Below, piece by piece: positions 23,055-35,394 of a stretch of DNA of 64,000 nt. Both the position numbers and the translations under genes were made by a program. The notes beneath the pieces are model-generated. The model did no database searches. It worked only from the letters and a program-made list of their open reading frames with translations, and was not told the origin of the DNA. Each line of letters opens with the position of its first letter. The first letter of the stretch is position 1. This DNA comes from Ectocarpus siliculosus (taxonomy: Eukaryota > Sar > Phaeophyceae > Ectocarpales > Ectocarpaceae): contig FN649726.1 in assembly GCA_000310025.1 (NCBI GenBank), positions 3,524,832-3,588,831 of the forward strand, written 5' to 3'.

Positions 23055-26000
23055 ATGCCGAAGATTTTGCTGGTCTTGACCTCTTCCAAGATGATGGGCG
23101 AGAAGGAAACAGGTGTGCATATGAGAGCAGATTTGTATGCAAATGTACCAAGGGTGCAAACAGCTGCTTTGGATTTGATGTGCACGGACAGAAGGCGGGC
23201 CAAGCGGGTCGTTTTCTTATTTCACCCGGTACAGTAGATCCCTGTTTAAGGCCGCCCTGTGACAGACGAAATAACCGGCCTTAAATAGGGCACCCGGCCT
23301 TATTGGGAACGGGTCTTGTTTAAGGCCGGTACCGGCCTTATAGAGGATTGAGTTTTCCTCAATAAGGCCGATACCGGCCTTATTGAGGAATATTGATGCT
23401 GCACTCAAGCCTTTCGGGACGGTGGCGGGCCCCAACTTGTCTGAAGGCTCGCAGGAAGCACGCTATACATGAAAGATAAATATTGCCGCACAAGTCGTGA
23501 CAAAAAATGATGTTGCATATTTCCAAATATGTATTACTTGCTGCCGCAGCTGACGTCAACAGAAAATATGTAGAAGTATATTAGAAGTATTTCACTTGGT
23601 ACGTGCGAAGTACATACATATCTCATCGAGTGACACCCTCGTGAAGGTCGACAATAATACTGCCAATCCTGATCAGAATGAGAGGACGCCCACAGCAAAA
23701 AAAAGTCCGACGATCTGCACAACACAACAACCATGGAAAAATGCACATGTTGCACCGACTGACCAACTGGTGCTTACCCGTCGAACACAAAGTCGACACA
23801 AAAATCGAACAGCCCGACCTCTCCACCCCCAGATACACTAACAACGGCACACGAAAGTTGAAAATACAAGGATGAAACTGGACATTGACACCGGACGCGT
23901 GAGAACCACACTCAACTGATGCCTCCCCCCTTGCGCCTATCGAGTCTACAAAAATTGCCTCATGTCTGTCTGCCTCGTTGCCTTCGAACCATGCGCTGCG
24001 ATCATTGCCATTTTGGCCTTCTGAATGTGGAAAGCGGCGTCATGGTTGCCGCTCCCCTCCGCTGCCGCCTCCAGAGCCCCGAAGTGCGACGAAAGTGCCT
24101 CGAACGCGGCAAGATACGTCCTCCTGGCTATGAGCTTCCACTGGATGCCGGTCTCGTCGACGTTGAAAATGTTCCTCGCCGGGTACTTCTCGCAAGCAGC
24201 GCGGACCTCCTCCATGCCCTCTTTGATGCGGTCGTGGTCGACGCTGCCGGCCGTTCCATGAAGTTTGTGGCTGTGGAGGTCGTTGCGCTTCACGAAGTTC
24301 TTGCTCCACTTGTCGCCAGCCTTGAAGTCCTCGAGCCTCTTCCTCACGGAGTCAGTCGTTTTTTCCGAGCCCAACAGGGTGGCCTTGGCAGAGCGGCCGA
24401 ACGATCGGATAACGTTGCCGGTGACGGTGTACTTCGCCATCCGCGCCTTGTTGACGAGGTCCAAAACTAAAGAATCCAACTGTACAAAGTCAGCAGCAAG
24501 CACCACAGGGTTCAAATCGGTGTGCGCGGGTTAGAACGGTACTGCTTTCACGGATGAATAATATCACAAAGTTACGCACCAGCACGAAAGTTCACGCCAC
24601 CCTAGCCAAAATGCACATGCAGATAAAATGAGCAGTGGAAAAAAATGTGTATAAATTTAAATATGTTTGTGCCTTTTTTTGTCGTGTGTGGGTGGTGCAT
24701 CAGATGAAAAATGTTCGTGGTGCTTCCAATGCAGTTGACCGCGCAAAGCATAATCTCAGTGCATAATCCAGACTGCTTTGGGGGGGGTCGCTATTTGCAC
24801 ACATGAAGCACTGCGATTTTTCTTGAAAGTGCGATATCAACCGAGTGTGGTACAAACGGCAGGCTGACAAAAAAAAAAAATCAACACCGAGTGGTACAAT
24901 TCAGGCTGCACAAAAAAAATCAATACATACTCTAGCATACCTCGGGAAAATCCCCCGCCCGAAGGTTCTTCCTTGAGGTGGCGCTGCTGCGAGTTTTGGC
25001 GGCCTGATTCTCTATCTTCGCCCGCTCGGCCTTGACGTTACGCACCGTGCGCTCCCCGCAGTTGAACTGCTCTGCGATCGACTTCTGCGTCCGCGTGCCC
25101 TTGTCCAGCAGACGTAGGATCTCCATCTTGGTGCCGATGTCCATCCGCGTCCGCGAACCAGTCATGTCCGGGTGGTTGGCTGGTTTCGTTTTTTTTGGTC
25201 TTGCCGTGTCTCCGCTCTCCGTGGCTGACCCTTTGCGCTTGCCCTTGCCAGCTGTGGAGCCCTTTGCCAGCTGTGGAGGCATCACTAGCCTTTTGCTTTT
25301 GCTTGGAGGCAATGCACGCATTAGCAGATGCGGGCGGTTTCGAACTCCGCATCTTGGTCTTGTTCCCCACACAGTCCGTGCAGTCTGCCGCCACACCCTC
25401 CGTGACATTGGTGGCCGTCAGGGGCTTCTGGCGTACGGTCTGGCAGTTGGCACAGTTCACCAGCCGCACAAGGCATGTGTGCCCCTACTGGTTGGGTCGG
25501 TAGGGGTATGCGCTAGGTATTGCTGTTGTGTAGATCTCTGGAGTGGTTGTGTTGCGGCTTGAATAATGCTGGCGAAGAACTGGGTGCGTCACACCAAAAC
25601 CGGCCTTATATAGGGTGCGCGGATGCCCTAATAGGCCTTAAATAGGGACTAACCCTGTTTAAGGCCTATGCGGCCTTAAAAAGGAAGGAAAGTGTGACAG
25701 ACGATTTCACCGGCCTTAAAAAGGGCCACCGGCCTTAAATTTGCGGCCTTAAACAGGGACCTCTACTGTACCCAAAAAGCCAGAATTGATATATCCATAG
25801 CGGTTTGAGAGCGCAGCCGGTGTTCTTAGAGAATTCTTTCTGCACGAACCGCTTACAGTACGTGCATCGAACCGCATCGTGTTCGGGTTGTGCAGCAGTA
25901 GTAGCAGCAGCAGCAGCACAAAGACGAGGCGTGGTACTCGTGCAGTAGATTTCATCATGAGCTAACATAGCAGCAGCAGCCATGCATGCATGCCAGCAAC

Positions 26001-29000
26001 AAACAAGCGTCGAAGATTCAACGTTGAGACTTTGTGTAAGATCTGGCCATCGTTGGGAGCCATCTTCTGGGGTTGCGGTGGCGTTACACCAAGACGCGTT
26101 TTTGTGTCTCCTACAACCCCCAACTTCAATTGATTCGTCTCGTTCGTGTAGCAGCAAGCGGGAGATAGATCCATCCAGCAGGTGTCGCGCTGACTGGTCT
26201 AGACTGTTTGAGTACGTATACATTACGACCAAGAGCAATACAGACAGTAATACAGGAGTGTCGTGGTCCCGGTATAATACCGGTGAAATCTGGCACAGCT
26301 AGCTGGAATATTCAACTTGTTTCATCCTCTGAATTCTGAATATTGCCATAATGCCGGTTGCCCGCTAAGACTAATGCCCGTGAAATCGGCTGGATCGCAC
26401 CGGCATTATGTATATGCATGCCAGGCCAAGTACACTAGTGTGCATACAGGGAATCGTCCTCGCACAGACGTTGGGAGATTGTAGGTGATATCCATAACGA
26501 TTAGTCCATCTAAAGACCAGCCAGACGATCCGCACGGTCCCATATTCTATAGTCACTTGACTCCAGTATGCACCGCGTGGCCTAGATCAGAATGCTTTGA
26601 ATTTTTCGTGCGTACACGGTTTTTTACCAAGAGTGAACATTTTGTCGCCGAGAGATTCCAGCTCGCAACAGATGCGGCGCACTCACTGAGTCTCCCTACC
26701 GGTGGCGTCGAATTGAGCGGTAGACAATACGCAAGCGATCCATATCGGTTGTGCAGATCCCGCATGTGAAAGGTGCGGTCCACGTTGCGCTTCTTTCTGT
26801 ATCGAGCGCGACAAACGCAATTTCGTCCGTCACCAAACCCCTCGCTTCCGATCGGAGCCTTTCTGCCCCCGGGGGGGGTCAGCCCGTGACGCTGCTGCAA
26901 TTGCGCGTTTCCCTGGGGAGCTGACATCGCTAGTACCACAAGCTAGAAGCAGGCGAGCGTATGCAGCAGTTGGCCATTCTATTCTTTTGAGCGTGTGTTG
27001 TCACCAAATCGACGGCGTGCCGCGATTTTTCTCACCCAGAAAGCACCGTCTCTTGAACCCCCGAAGTTTCTGGGGCAGTTACGAAAATGACCTTTCCCAA
27101 GATTATGATGGAACGAACGCTAGAGGTTGTTATGGAACGCCAAGGCATCCTTTCCGGATATATACTTGGTGGTGTGTGAGAACGTCATTGAACTCGATGT
27201 GTGGTTTAGCCACAGCTTTGGCGCATCAAACAACAACCGACCTTGCTGTGCAGCTACAGAGTGACGGTAGCCGCTGTATGCTGCAGCTGGCGTTGGTGGT
27301 GGCAAGTAGGCTAGAGTAGATAAACAGACGCAAGAGACGCCCAGGCTACCTTCGTACTGCGGCTACAACTCAATGGCGTCTACATATTTCGTTGCGTAGG
27401 GGGAAGTTTCGTTGTACACACACGCTCATTCTGGTAGACGGTGCTTCTGCCTGCGTACACATCGGTCGCAGGGTTTTGGCTGGAGGAGGCCGCGGCCCCG
27501 CACGCGATCTTCACCGACGCTGGCTACGAAGTTGACATCGCTTCTCCCGAGGGCGGCGCCCCTCCCGTCGACGCGGGGTCTAAGGTATGATTCAACAAGC
27601 GAGCTAAGCGAACAAAGGTGCTTGCCACGAAGAAAGAAATGCAGACTCTTCCTTGGCCACTCCATGGTCTGGACTTTCGTACACATTGGCACCCATTACA
27701 ACTATGGACCCAGCGTTTCCAGGTTTATCTCTTGACAGTCGGAATCGCGATGAATTGACAGTGACCCGGTCGGTGTTCGGGCATGCCGTCCAGGAAAGGT
27801 GCTTGATAGACGAGAATGTATTGTGATGGGGACGCAAGTTTATGTCTGCAGTGTTGTCGTGCTGGAGGGGTTCGGCCAACAGGTCGATTCCGGTTTGGTC
27901 CTCCATGAAACAAGTTCTGGTGGTGACCACGATAAATTAGCTGAGACAACACTGTCGGAGATAGCTCATCGTTCGTGGAGATGTGCGGCTGCCCCGCCGA
28001 GACCTAACTTGCTGCTCTATTGTGTTCGGGAACAAGGCCGCCGTCATCGTGACTCTTGTCCAAGACACGTACACGACACCACCATACTGGCCGCTCTCCG
28101 TCCAATTTCTCCAGACAGCGAGCGAAACACTCTGGAGCCGCCAGCTGTTCTCATTTCACACCCGCACCTTTTTTTGTCGATCGATACCACCTCCCCATCA
28201 ATACCTTTACGGGACAGGCGGACGCCTACCTGACAGACTACACGCGTCGGTTCGATGCGGACGCGGCGGCTCAGGCCAAGCTGGCGGCCACGACGAAGCT
28301 TTCGGACGTGGACTCTTCCGCCTACGCGGCGGTATTTTTCGCCGGCGGGCACGGGACGTGCGTGGACTTCCCCAACAACCCATCAGTGCAGGGGGTGATG
28401 GAGAAGGTGTACGGGGCGGGAGGGGTGATATCGGCCGTGTGCCACGGGCCGACAGCGTTCGTTGGGGCCAAAACCGCGGATGGGGCAGCCCTTGTGTCTG
28501 GGAAGAAAATGACGGGCTTCACGGACACGGAGGAGGCACAGGTGTGTGGAAGAAATTCGAATGCATGCATGCAGGGATGTTTCTGGGGATCGGCATGTGT
28601 TGTGCCGATCTCGGGCGGAGTTTCAGTTGACAGCACGGCGATGGTGTTGGCGTTTGCTGTTTCACCCTGTTTTGTACCGTAGGTTTCACGTGAATCTATG
28701 ATTAATGCTTGTTACGGTGCTTTGTATGCTGGTGTTCGTGGTTATTGCATCGTCGTGTGCTGTTCAGCAGTTGGACAAGATGTGTTTCGTGTTGGCATGT
28801 TGGATCCACGCCATCGTTCTCTTCTTCGGTATTCATTCGCGACGTGCCTCAAACACCGTGGTACACGCGCTATTCCGTGCCTCACCCCGCAGGTGGGACT
28901 TACCGACAAGGTTCCTTTCCTGCTGGAGGCCAAGCTGATTGAGCTTGGCGCGGACTTTAGCAAGGCGGACCCTTGGACCCCCTACGCGGTCGTCGATGGC

Positions 29001-29081
29001 CGCGTTGTGACAGGGCAGAATCCCATGTCTTCTGAACTGACGGCGCAGAAGGTTGTGGAGGTGCTCAAAGCTTCTGCCTAG
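23055..29081 (+). CDS. DJ-1/PfpI family protein, Hsp31 (glyoxalase III)-like
   Basis: Exons: 23055-23112, 27472-27584, 28218-28541, 28893-29081. Phases agree and the product is 227 residues, close to yeast Hsp31 (237). Exon 1 gives the first strand ([20 protein letters not shown]); exon 2 continues with FWLEEAAAP, where E25 matches the family's catalytic glutamate. Exon 3 has [10 protein letters not shown] and the nucleophile elbow AVCHGPTAF (C132, H133). Exon 4 completes the fold ([13 protein letters not shown]). Hsp31-type members convert methylglyoxal to lactate without cofactor and act as stress chaperones; that role is inferred here. Fusing exon 1 to exon 2 restores the family pattern exactly, which fixes the 4.36-kb first intron. 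That intron contains a pogo-like transposon on the other strand. The gene converges on the methyltransferase gene downstream. Confidence 0.9.
23232..25768 (-). mobile_element. pogo/Tigger-like DNA transposon
   Basis: A 2537-bp element with terminal inverted repeats: left CAGTAGATCCCTGTTTAAGG, right (reverse complement) CAGTAGAGGTCCCTGTTTAA, both continuing AGGCCG. It is flanked by TA on each side (23230-23231 and 25769-25770), the duplication expected of Tc1/mariner/pogo elements, whose ends often begin CAG. The 160-190 bp inside each end hold many copies of CCGGCCTTA in both orientations. It carries a transposase-like gene on the minus strand and lies wholly within intron 1 of the DJ-1/Hsp31 gene. 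The left inverted repeat lacks two bases relative to the right. Confidence 0.85.
23946..25321 (-). CDS. pogo/Tigger-type transposase, probably truncated
   Basis: Exon 1 (about 25321-24944) encodes a basic N-terminus and a Psq/CENP-B-type helix-turn-helix ([16 protein letters not shown], then [17 protein letters not shown]). It ends at a GT donor. Exon 2 begins after an AG near 24485, so that AGDFPE runs into [17 protein letters not shown]; the second DNA-binding half and linker follow. The first catalytic aspartate block of the DDE domain is present ([13 protein letters not shown]). The sequence after it (from about 24110 to the stop at 23946) does not resemble the rest of a DDE_1 domain, so the second and third catalytic acids seem to be missing. 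The copy is probably inactive. An alternative is a further intron hiding the remainder, but little room is left before the terminal repeat. Confidence 0.7.
25771..27471. other. rest of intron 1 of the DJ-1/Hsp31 gene
   Basis: No gene recognised. Contains a CAG/CTG triplet run (about 25890-25920) and a short stem-loop whose arms are CATAATGCCGG (26349) and CCGGCATTATG (26405). Open frames on both strands lack domain-like sequence. Confidence 0.4.
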
Positions 29082-30345
29082 AGAACGACTCGTCAGGACC
29101 TGAAGCGAACCCTAGGCACGGCGTCGTCACGCTATGCCAGCTTCTGACGGGCATGCATACGTACTTGTCCGAATAGATCCTGTGTTCTTGTTATGACCCT
29201 TCAAGTGGTAATTTCTGTTTCACGATACCTTTTGAGTGCAGGGTGGCTGTTGGCTCCGGTGGCGTAGAGCTGACACCATATTTTCTTTTTTCTTTTTTCG
29301 CTATGTCGTGACAAGGATCGCCCATTTATGGGGTGTAGGTTAACCTTTCGCTATGGCTCGATTCCTCCAGGTGGACCGAGGACGAGGGGTAGGTATGGCA
29401 CGCATGCAGGCTCGCCCCCAAGGATTGAAAGCATCCTCGAAACCTTGGATGGTGAAGGCCGTCAGTGGAAATATCGTGTGACACTGCTGTATTGAGAGCG
29501 CTTGTTTTTTGAGGCCAAGAAAGTTGACTGTATTGTACACGTTGGAAAGTTGAACCTTCTTGCAACAATGTTGAAGGCGTAAGACTGTATACAGATTTGT
29601 AAATTTTGGTTCGTTGAGGTTCGCTGGGTTCTTCAAGTAAAAAACTGTGTGAGCTGTTGAGCTTGGGAAACGTAACAACCAACTGACTTCTGACAGCCGG
29701 CTGCGGGCTGGTCCTGCTGCCTGCCTGCGTTGCCATCTTGCATCACCCCTTGATGGCACTATGACCTCATGAGCCTACGTTAGAGGGATCGCTCGTACTA
29801 ACAGCAGAGGAATTTGGTTTGTGATCCCAGATTCACCCCTCAGTAGAGGCAAACAACGCCCCGTATTGACACATGAGACAGAACGAGTGTAGAACGGGGA
29901 AATTGAAGTTACGGGGACTGTTACTAATTTACCCTTCTACTCTGGTTCATAAGTTTTTTATGCCCGCCGTCACCTCCCCCTCGCCAAACGCTACCGAACT
30001 GGTTGATAGGAGTTATGCGGGTCCAACCCACACATGCCATCTTCTACCGCGTGCTGTTTTCTCTCCCAGGGAAACGGCGACACACCTCTAACGTGCGTGA
30101 CTACTCAACGTACTTGACTACTCAGTCATCAGCCAACTCAGGGCCTGGTAGACTAGCCCATCTAATAAACACACAGCACACAAGGTGTATGCTGGCTTCA
30201 CTGGTCCAGGAATGATCGCGAATGTACCGTAGCACAGGTGACACCATTCCGCCCACCATATCACGAATCAAATGCCCTCCTCAACGACAGGCGCCCAGCG
30301 AAGTACCAAAGAGGTGAACATACAATCTTTCATGCACGCAAGACT
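29082..30345. other. convergent intergenic region
   Basis: Separates the stops of the DJ-1/Hsp31 gene (+) and the methyltransferase gene (-). Frames up to about 140 codons occur on the minus strand (29759-29326) but lack family features. Probably contains both 3' UTRs. Confidence 0.45.
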
Positions 30346-33300
30346 TCACTGGCACAAGCTGGTCTTATTGCACCAGTACACCTCCGTATCATAAAACAAT
30401 TCGACTCTCCCACTCAACCGCAGCCCTTCGCGTGTGTCTGGGTGCGTCTTCACCAATCTTTGAGCTCGCCGTAAGGCATCCGCCCGTTCGCGCTCCGGTC
30501 TTTGGCGAGCAGGCGCAGCGTTGCGGAGAGCGGGAGGGGTCGTATTCAGTTGCTGCTTGCCTTGTCCATGCGATCATTGGCCGCTCCCTCAGGCACCTCC
30601 TACAATTTTAGTGCTCTGCTCGTTTCTCTATGAGTTTCTTTCGTATTTTACGTGTAATTCTTGGTTACCTCTTTCCGGGAGGATCCCACCGACCTTGCCT
30701 ACTTGTGCGCTGCCCTTCCTTGACACCGGATTTGGCATTTCCTGGTATCGCTAGGGCGTTGGCTAGCTCTAAGTAGGTTTTTTGTGGTCCTGCGGGTGTT
30801 TCCGATATCCCAACGAAATCATCCGCAAAAAGCCAGACGCCACACCGCCCTTTTTATCATGTCGTTGGCGTGCACTTACAAGGGGGGTGGGGGGGGGGGG
30901 GCGTACTCTTATGTTTTGCATGCCTGAACGGTTAGACCATTGACCACGCGTCCTTCCTACTTCGTCAAAGTTGGCTCAAAAATGTCTTCCCTAACCTATT
31001 TATCCTATCGATATCCCTTCCCGCCTTTTCAACCCACTTCCCATGCCCCAGTACAGCTACCGTCTTCTCCTGACGATTCCATGCCTCAAACATCTCCCTG
31101 AATCTTTCCTCTATTTTTCCCAGCTCAGTCAGGTACACTTCCCTCTCTTTGTACAACGGACATTCTGCAACTACATGAACACGGTCTTCGCACTCGGAGC
31201 CACAATCACATTTGAACTTATCCTCTTCGTCCTCTACCGTCGTATGTCTTCGTCGACCGAAGGCTTATGTCCCCGGTCCTGAATTTGACCTCAAGCTTTG
31301 TCCCTACATCCATTGGTCCATGTAGGTAGTCCTTGAACCCTATTCCTTCTTTCAACATTCCGGATACTTCTAGACCCTTCTTATCCTCGGGTTCTTTGGT
31401 TAGATTCTGTTCTTCTCTCTCGGCACAAGCAACAGATATCTTCTCCTTGAACCCCTGTAGACCCTCCATTTACAGCGTTTCATCTTCGTCGATTTCCAAC
31501 CCCTTCCATACGTCATTTACATCCTTGACTCACTCCGTGGGTTGTCTACCCCTCTTCTTGTTCTTGTTTGCCCACTTCGCCTCCCAAGCTATTCTCGGCA
31601 GCCTCTCTTCTCCCATACCGCCCATACGATACTGCTGTATCAGCTTCCTTGCGTCTCTTCCCGATCGTATGCATCGGATCTCCAGTTCTGCCCTGACGGC
31701 TGCCTTACTTGTGCGCTTGGAGCATCCTAGGATGATTTTCGCTGCTTTCATCTGCGCCGGCTCGAGTTCTTTCACTACCTTCTTATTTCCTTCCCATGTA
31801 GCGTCGGTATGATTACGCTCTTCAAAACTGTCATTTTGATGCGTGTATCGAGGTGCCGGTTTGCGAGTATTGGGTGTAGCGTCCCTCTCGTGCTTTGCCC
31901 TTTTCCGCTACCTTGGACATGTGTGCATTCCACGAGCAGTCTTTTGCGATCTCTACTCCGAGGTATGTTTACTGGTCCACTACTGCAAGCTCCTCGACTC
32001 CCCACTTCCATCAATACTCTAAGACTGGTTCCTCTCTGTCCTCGTTGCATACCATGACGGCACTCGTCTTAACGTTGGCAGACAATCTCCACCTACCAGC
32101 AAACTCCTTCGCTGCGTCAATCTGCAGTTGAAGTTCCTCAGAGGGTGTCAGACATCGCAACAAAATCATCCGCAAACAGCATTCCCGACACCCAAAATTC
32201 TCCTACTTTTACTCCCTTCCGGACTGCCTCTACGCCTTTCAACAGATCGTTGATGAACACCTGAAACAATGTTGGGGACAACCTTGCGGAGGTTGTACAT
32301 ATAGAGTCTTGCGAGACAGGCGATGAGATAGTTGTTCACGCTGAGGGCGTTCGGCCCAAACACTTGAATGATTTGGACCTTTTTTGTGTCATGGACGGCA
32401 CCATTTTCTTCTTGGCCTGGTGAAACCTGAGAGGCAAGCAAAATCACGCACCTCGTCGCGATGACACTGATGCTACGCATTCCGCCCTCCAGCTCTTCCA
32501 GCGTCAGCAGCTTCGAGTGCTTGAAGTGCTGCTCGGTTAACTCTCCGAAAAACGATCGATGCTTCGGTCCGTTATCAGGGCGCGTGTCAACCCTACAACA
32601 GAAGCACGAAACGTGGAACGAAACTCGTAATTCCCTTCTCCCAGCAGTTGCTACTGCTGCCAACCGAAACGGTCACGGTTCGGTTTACCACCTTACAGAT
32701 ACGCGGAATGAACAGTAGCGCAGGAGCCGCAAACGGACATGTATATCGCAAACGTGGGATGGGCCTCTTCATTACGCAGTTACCTTGACTGCTCGAGGTC
32801 TCGGAAGGACTGCCTCCACTGTCCACCTTGTTGCCGTGGCACATCGTCGCCGTAGAAGGGGTCGATTATGTCTTCGAGTGCGCTGCAACGCGAAAGTTAG
32901 TTAGAAGAGTGAACAATCAGCCGCAAGGAGAAACCCAAGCGCCATCAAGCCACGACTAAAAGCCCCATCAAGGGGCTCGACAGCAATCACTCACCCGGTT
33001 GTTCCGCGTCACAGTTCGCCGTTGGGCATGAACCAGAGCCTATGTTACGGGTAGTTGAGACTGGAGTTGAAGTGGAGCCTGGCGATGATCAACACTCCCG
33101 TCTACTCCTTTGTTGCCTCTACCGCAAAGCTGTACAGCAGGACCAACCTTACACCACTGGAAAAAAAAAAAGCGAGGGTGATGTGTTATTCTCACCGCAC
33201 CCATGGCCTTGTGCAATCGCGGGTGTTCCACATAAGCACAAACAGCCCGCCCGGCACGAGCACCCTGTGTACCTCTCGCAGGGTAGCCGCCGAAGACATC

Positions 33301-34814
33301 CAGTGAAAGCTTTGGGGTGCGACCAACGCTCTGGCCGAGGAATCCGGGATAGGAATGGCCTCTCCGGCACCTGTCCGTAGCAGCATCAACGGCCGGGCGG
33401 CTTTGTACGCAGAGCAACGACACTGAAGCAAGGCAGTCGGGACCGTTGAGACGTGCGCGGAACATTTGCTCGCCACCAAGAGCAACGGACGCACCACTTG
33501 GGAGCAGGACAAATTCACGGGTAGGACTTATGTGCGGTGAACTAGCTGGCGTTGACGGGCGCGTCATGCCCAAAACGCCTGCGCAACTCGACTGTCACCA
33601 AATCCGAAGCCTTCCTATTCTAGCCAAGCATCCTTCTGCCCGAAACTCATCGTCCAGCTCTACAGGGAATCATAGCCTGCTCCACGTATGATACGTCGAA
33701 ACCTCGGACAACGATAAGCGTTTTCCGTGCTGTATTCTCCACTCCCGAGGGTCATACCGGCCAAAGAGCGACAAGCAGGGGGCGGGGTGGCACGCCTCAA
33801 CTCACACCTTCAACGACTCGAACCCCAGGCACCGCTGCCTTGAACTGGTCTCGCATGGCTTTTACCGGCTCCACCCCAACCAAGGACAGGCCTGAACCCT
33901 CACAATCGACGCAAGCCGGCAGGTTGGACAGTACCCCCCCCCGTCCCCCCCGGCGGCGACGACGTGGAGTGGAAAACGAGAACCGTCACGCAGCCAGCAG
34001 TTTGAGTACATGCGGGGGGCGGGGGGGGATAGAAACAAGTGGTACAGTCGTATTACGTAGAGGCGAGGTGAGGGATACCGTCGTGTCGAGGATTGGTGCA
34101 GGGACAGCCAAAGAGGAATCTCGGATCGCCGGAGGCACATCGGACGAAGTTCAAGCTTCTAGCGGTATCGGATGGAAGTTGGGGGCTCCTTTTGCACTCG
34201 GTGGACATGCCGGCCGCGCGTTCGTGCAGGAAGACACGAGTTACACCAACTCCCCAACAACTTTCATTCTACAAGCACAAGGGGAGCGGAGCATGGAGCC
34301 CGGACGGCACCTTCCGAGAGAGCGAACGGAAGGATGTTGCGCGTGAATTTCCCTGTACCAGCGCCGAGATCCACCAAGAGCTCCCCGCTACCGGTGAGAC
34401 CGCTTCGGCGAATCTCAGCCTCGATAGCTCTCAATGCGTGAGCGGGATATCCCGGCCTTACATCAAGAGGGCGAGAGAAGAGTCCGAAGCCGGGCAGTAA
34501 AAACAAGCATCAAGCGTTCGCTCTTAGACGGTACAGCAGTCCCGTTCAGCAGCAGTAGAACACGCGGACGCATCAAGTGCCCGACGGCAGATCTAACGGA
34601 CTTTCATTCATGAAAGGGGCCCGCAAACTGTCTCCAGATGCATGCAAAATATTTTCACCCGGAGGTACCTCGTGTTCTCGTAGAAGGAGGCGTTGTTGCC
34701 CCCAAAGCCGCCCACAGCTTCCGTGTGCACCCATCTCCCTGCCTTCGTTGATGGCGGAACGAACGGCGGCCTCACCCGCGATAGCAATGCCGACAGTCTT
34801 GCCTGGCCGCGCAT
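30346..34814 (-). CDS. class I SAM-dependent methyltransferase (type 11-like)
   Basis: Exons: 34814-34669, 34456-34311, 33891-33808, 33370-33196, 32882-32784, 32592-32452, 30499-30346. All junctions are GT-AG, phases agree and the product is 314 residues. The conserved blocks appear only after splicing: FYENT joined to RPGYP, motif I LLVDLGAGTGKFTR, then VGVEPVKAMRDQF, an acidic-loop region EGAGEAIPIP, motif II APQSFHWM, and motif III REVHRVLVPGGLFVLMWNTRD (the last residues run on). The C-terminal part (GGQWRQSF, HFKHSKLLTLEELEGG, then DTEVYW) follows the pattern of yeast and plant proteins of this group. The substrate is unknown. The first 35 residues are basic and lack acids, so an organelle signal is possible. 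The last intron (about 2 kb) contains a LINE in the same orientation. Confidence 0.85.
30867..32290 (-). mobile_element. 5'-truncated LINE, copy 2
   Basis: Read on the minus strand from about 32290, it starts inside the reverse transcriptase: LSPTLFQVFINDLLKG, then the catalytic block GMLFADDFVAMSD with the FADD motif, thumb and connection parts (SANVKTSAVMVCNE; RHLDTRIKMTVLKSV), and the C-terminal region shared with copy 1 (AWEAKWANK, then the Cys/His knuckle region near 31140-31230). Several frame changes and stops break it. The 3' end is a non-coding tail and a C-rich run at 30880-30902, followed by TTGTAAGTGCACGCCA. It lies in the last intron of the methyltransferase gene. Confidence 0.85.
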
Positions 34815-35145
34815 GTGGCTGCAGATGCTACGCGAGCACCGGCGATTTCAAGCCACAGACATATGAGATGGCAGGTTATGCACATTTGCTCCCCAAGGTG
34901 CAAAAACCCTCCTCTTGTGTGTAAAGGTGCCATTGTTGTGTATATTGTCAAAATGTCTTTCACCCTTTGATGTTGTTGCCTAGCCTCAGGCTTGCATGCG
35001 GCAACATGGGTCATCTAACCGCTTGGTCGCGAGCTACACTACTTTGTTTTATCTCTCTAGACTTCGGTTTTGGGTCGCAACGCCCTTGTCTTGCTTTTGG
35101 GTGTGGTGAGGCCCTTCCAACGCAAACCCTCTCGTTGACGTCACC

Positions 35146-35256
35146 ATGGATGCCTCAGCTCGGGTAGAGCCGGAGTTCCCTGACTTTGGGAGCCCCAACT
35201 CGAGCGGAGTCGAACTTCCCAGGCGGAAGTGGTTCAAGTCCACCACTGGAGGCAGG
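35146..35256 (+). CDS. possible first exon of an unassigned gene
   Basis: An ATG in a good eukaryotic context (GTCACCATGG) opens 37 codons (MDASARVEPEFPDF..., ending KWFKSTTGGR), then a GTGAGT donor follows at 35257. It is head-to-head with the methyltransferase gene, 331 bp from its start. No following exon in a matching phase was found: the frame after an acceptor at about 35696 (beginning TKPMGRKATASS and open to 36235) needs a different phase. The LINE tail at 35395 lies between. This may be a real gene or a chance combination. Confidence 0.2.
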
Positions 35257-35394
35257 GTGAGTTTATTTTGTCGACATCTGGCGAGGAAGCGGCACGCAAT
35301 ACCGAGCGGACTCATGCTTTGTCGTGGTATGGTGTGAGCGACGCCTTCGTGGGCACCAGCGATCCCACAACAGTGATCACCACTGTTCGCATGA

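Noticed and set aside
24025-25562. Plus-strand frames inside the pogo element
   Set aside because: Antisense to the transposase exons, which show helix-turn-helix and DDE-start motifs.
32166-32663. 165-codon minus-strand frame taken as one protein
   Set aside because: It is a chance fusion of methyltransferase exon 6 (32592-32452), intron sequence and the start of the LINE.
35228-35256. tRNA T-arm-like string GTGGTTCAAGTCCAC
   Set aside because: No 5' partner for the acceptor stem and no D or anticodon arm; the bases fit a coding reading better.
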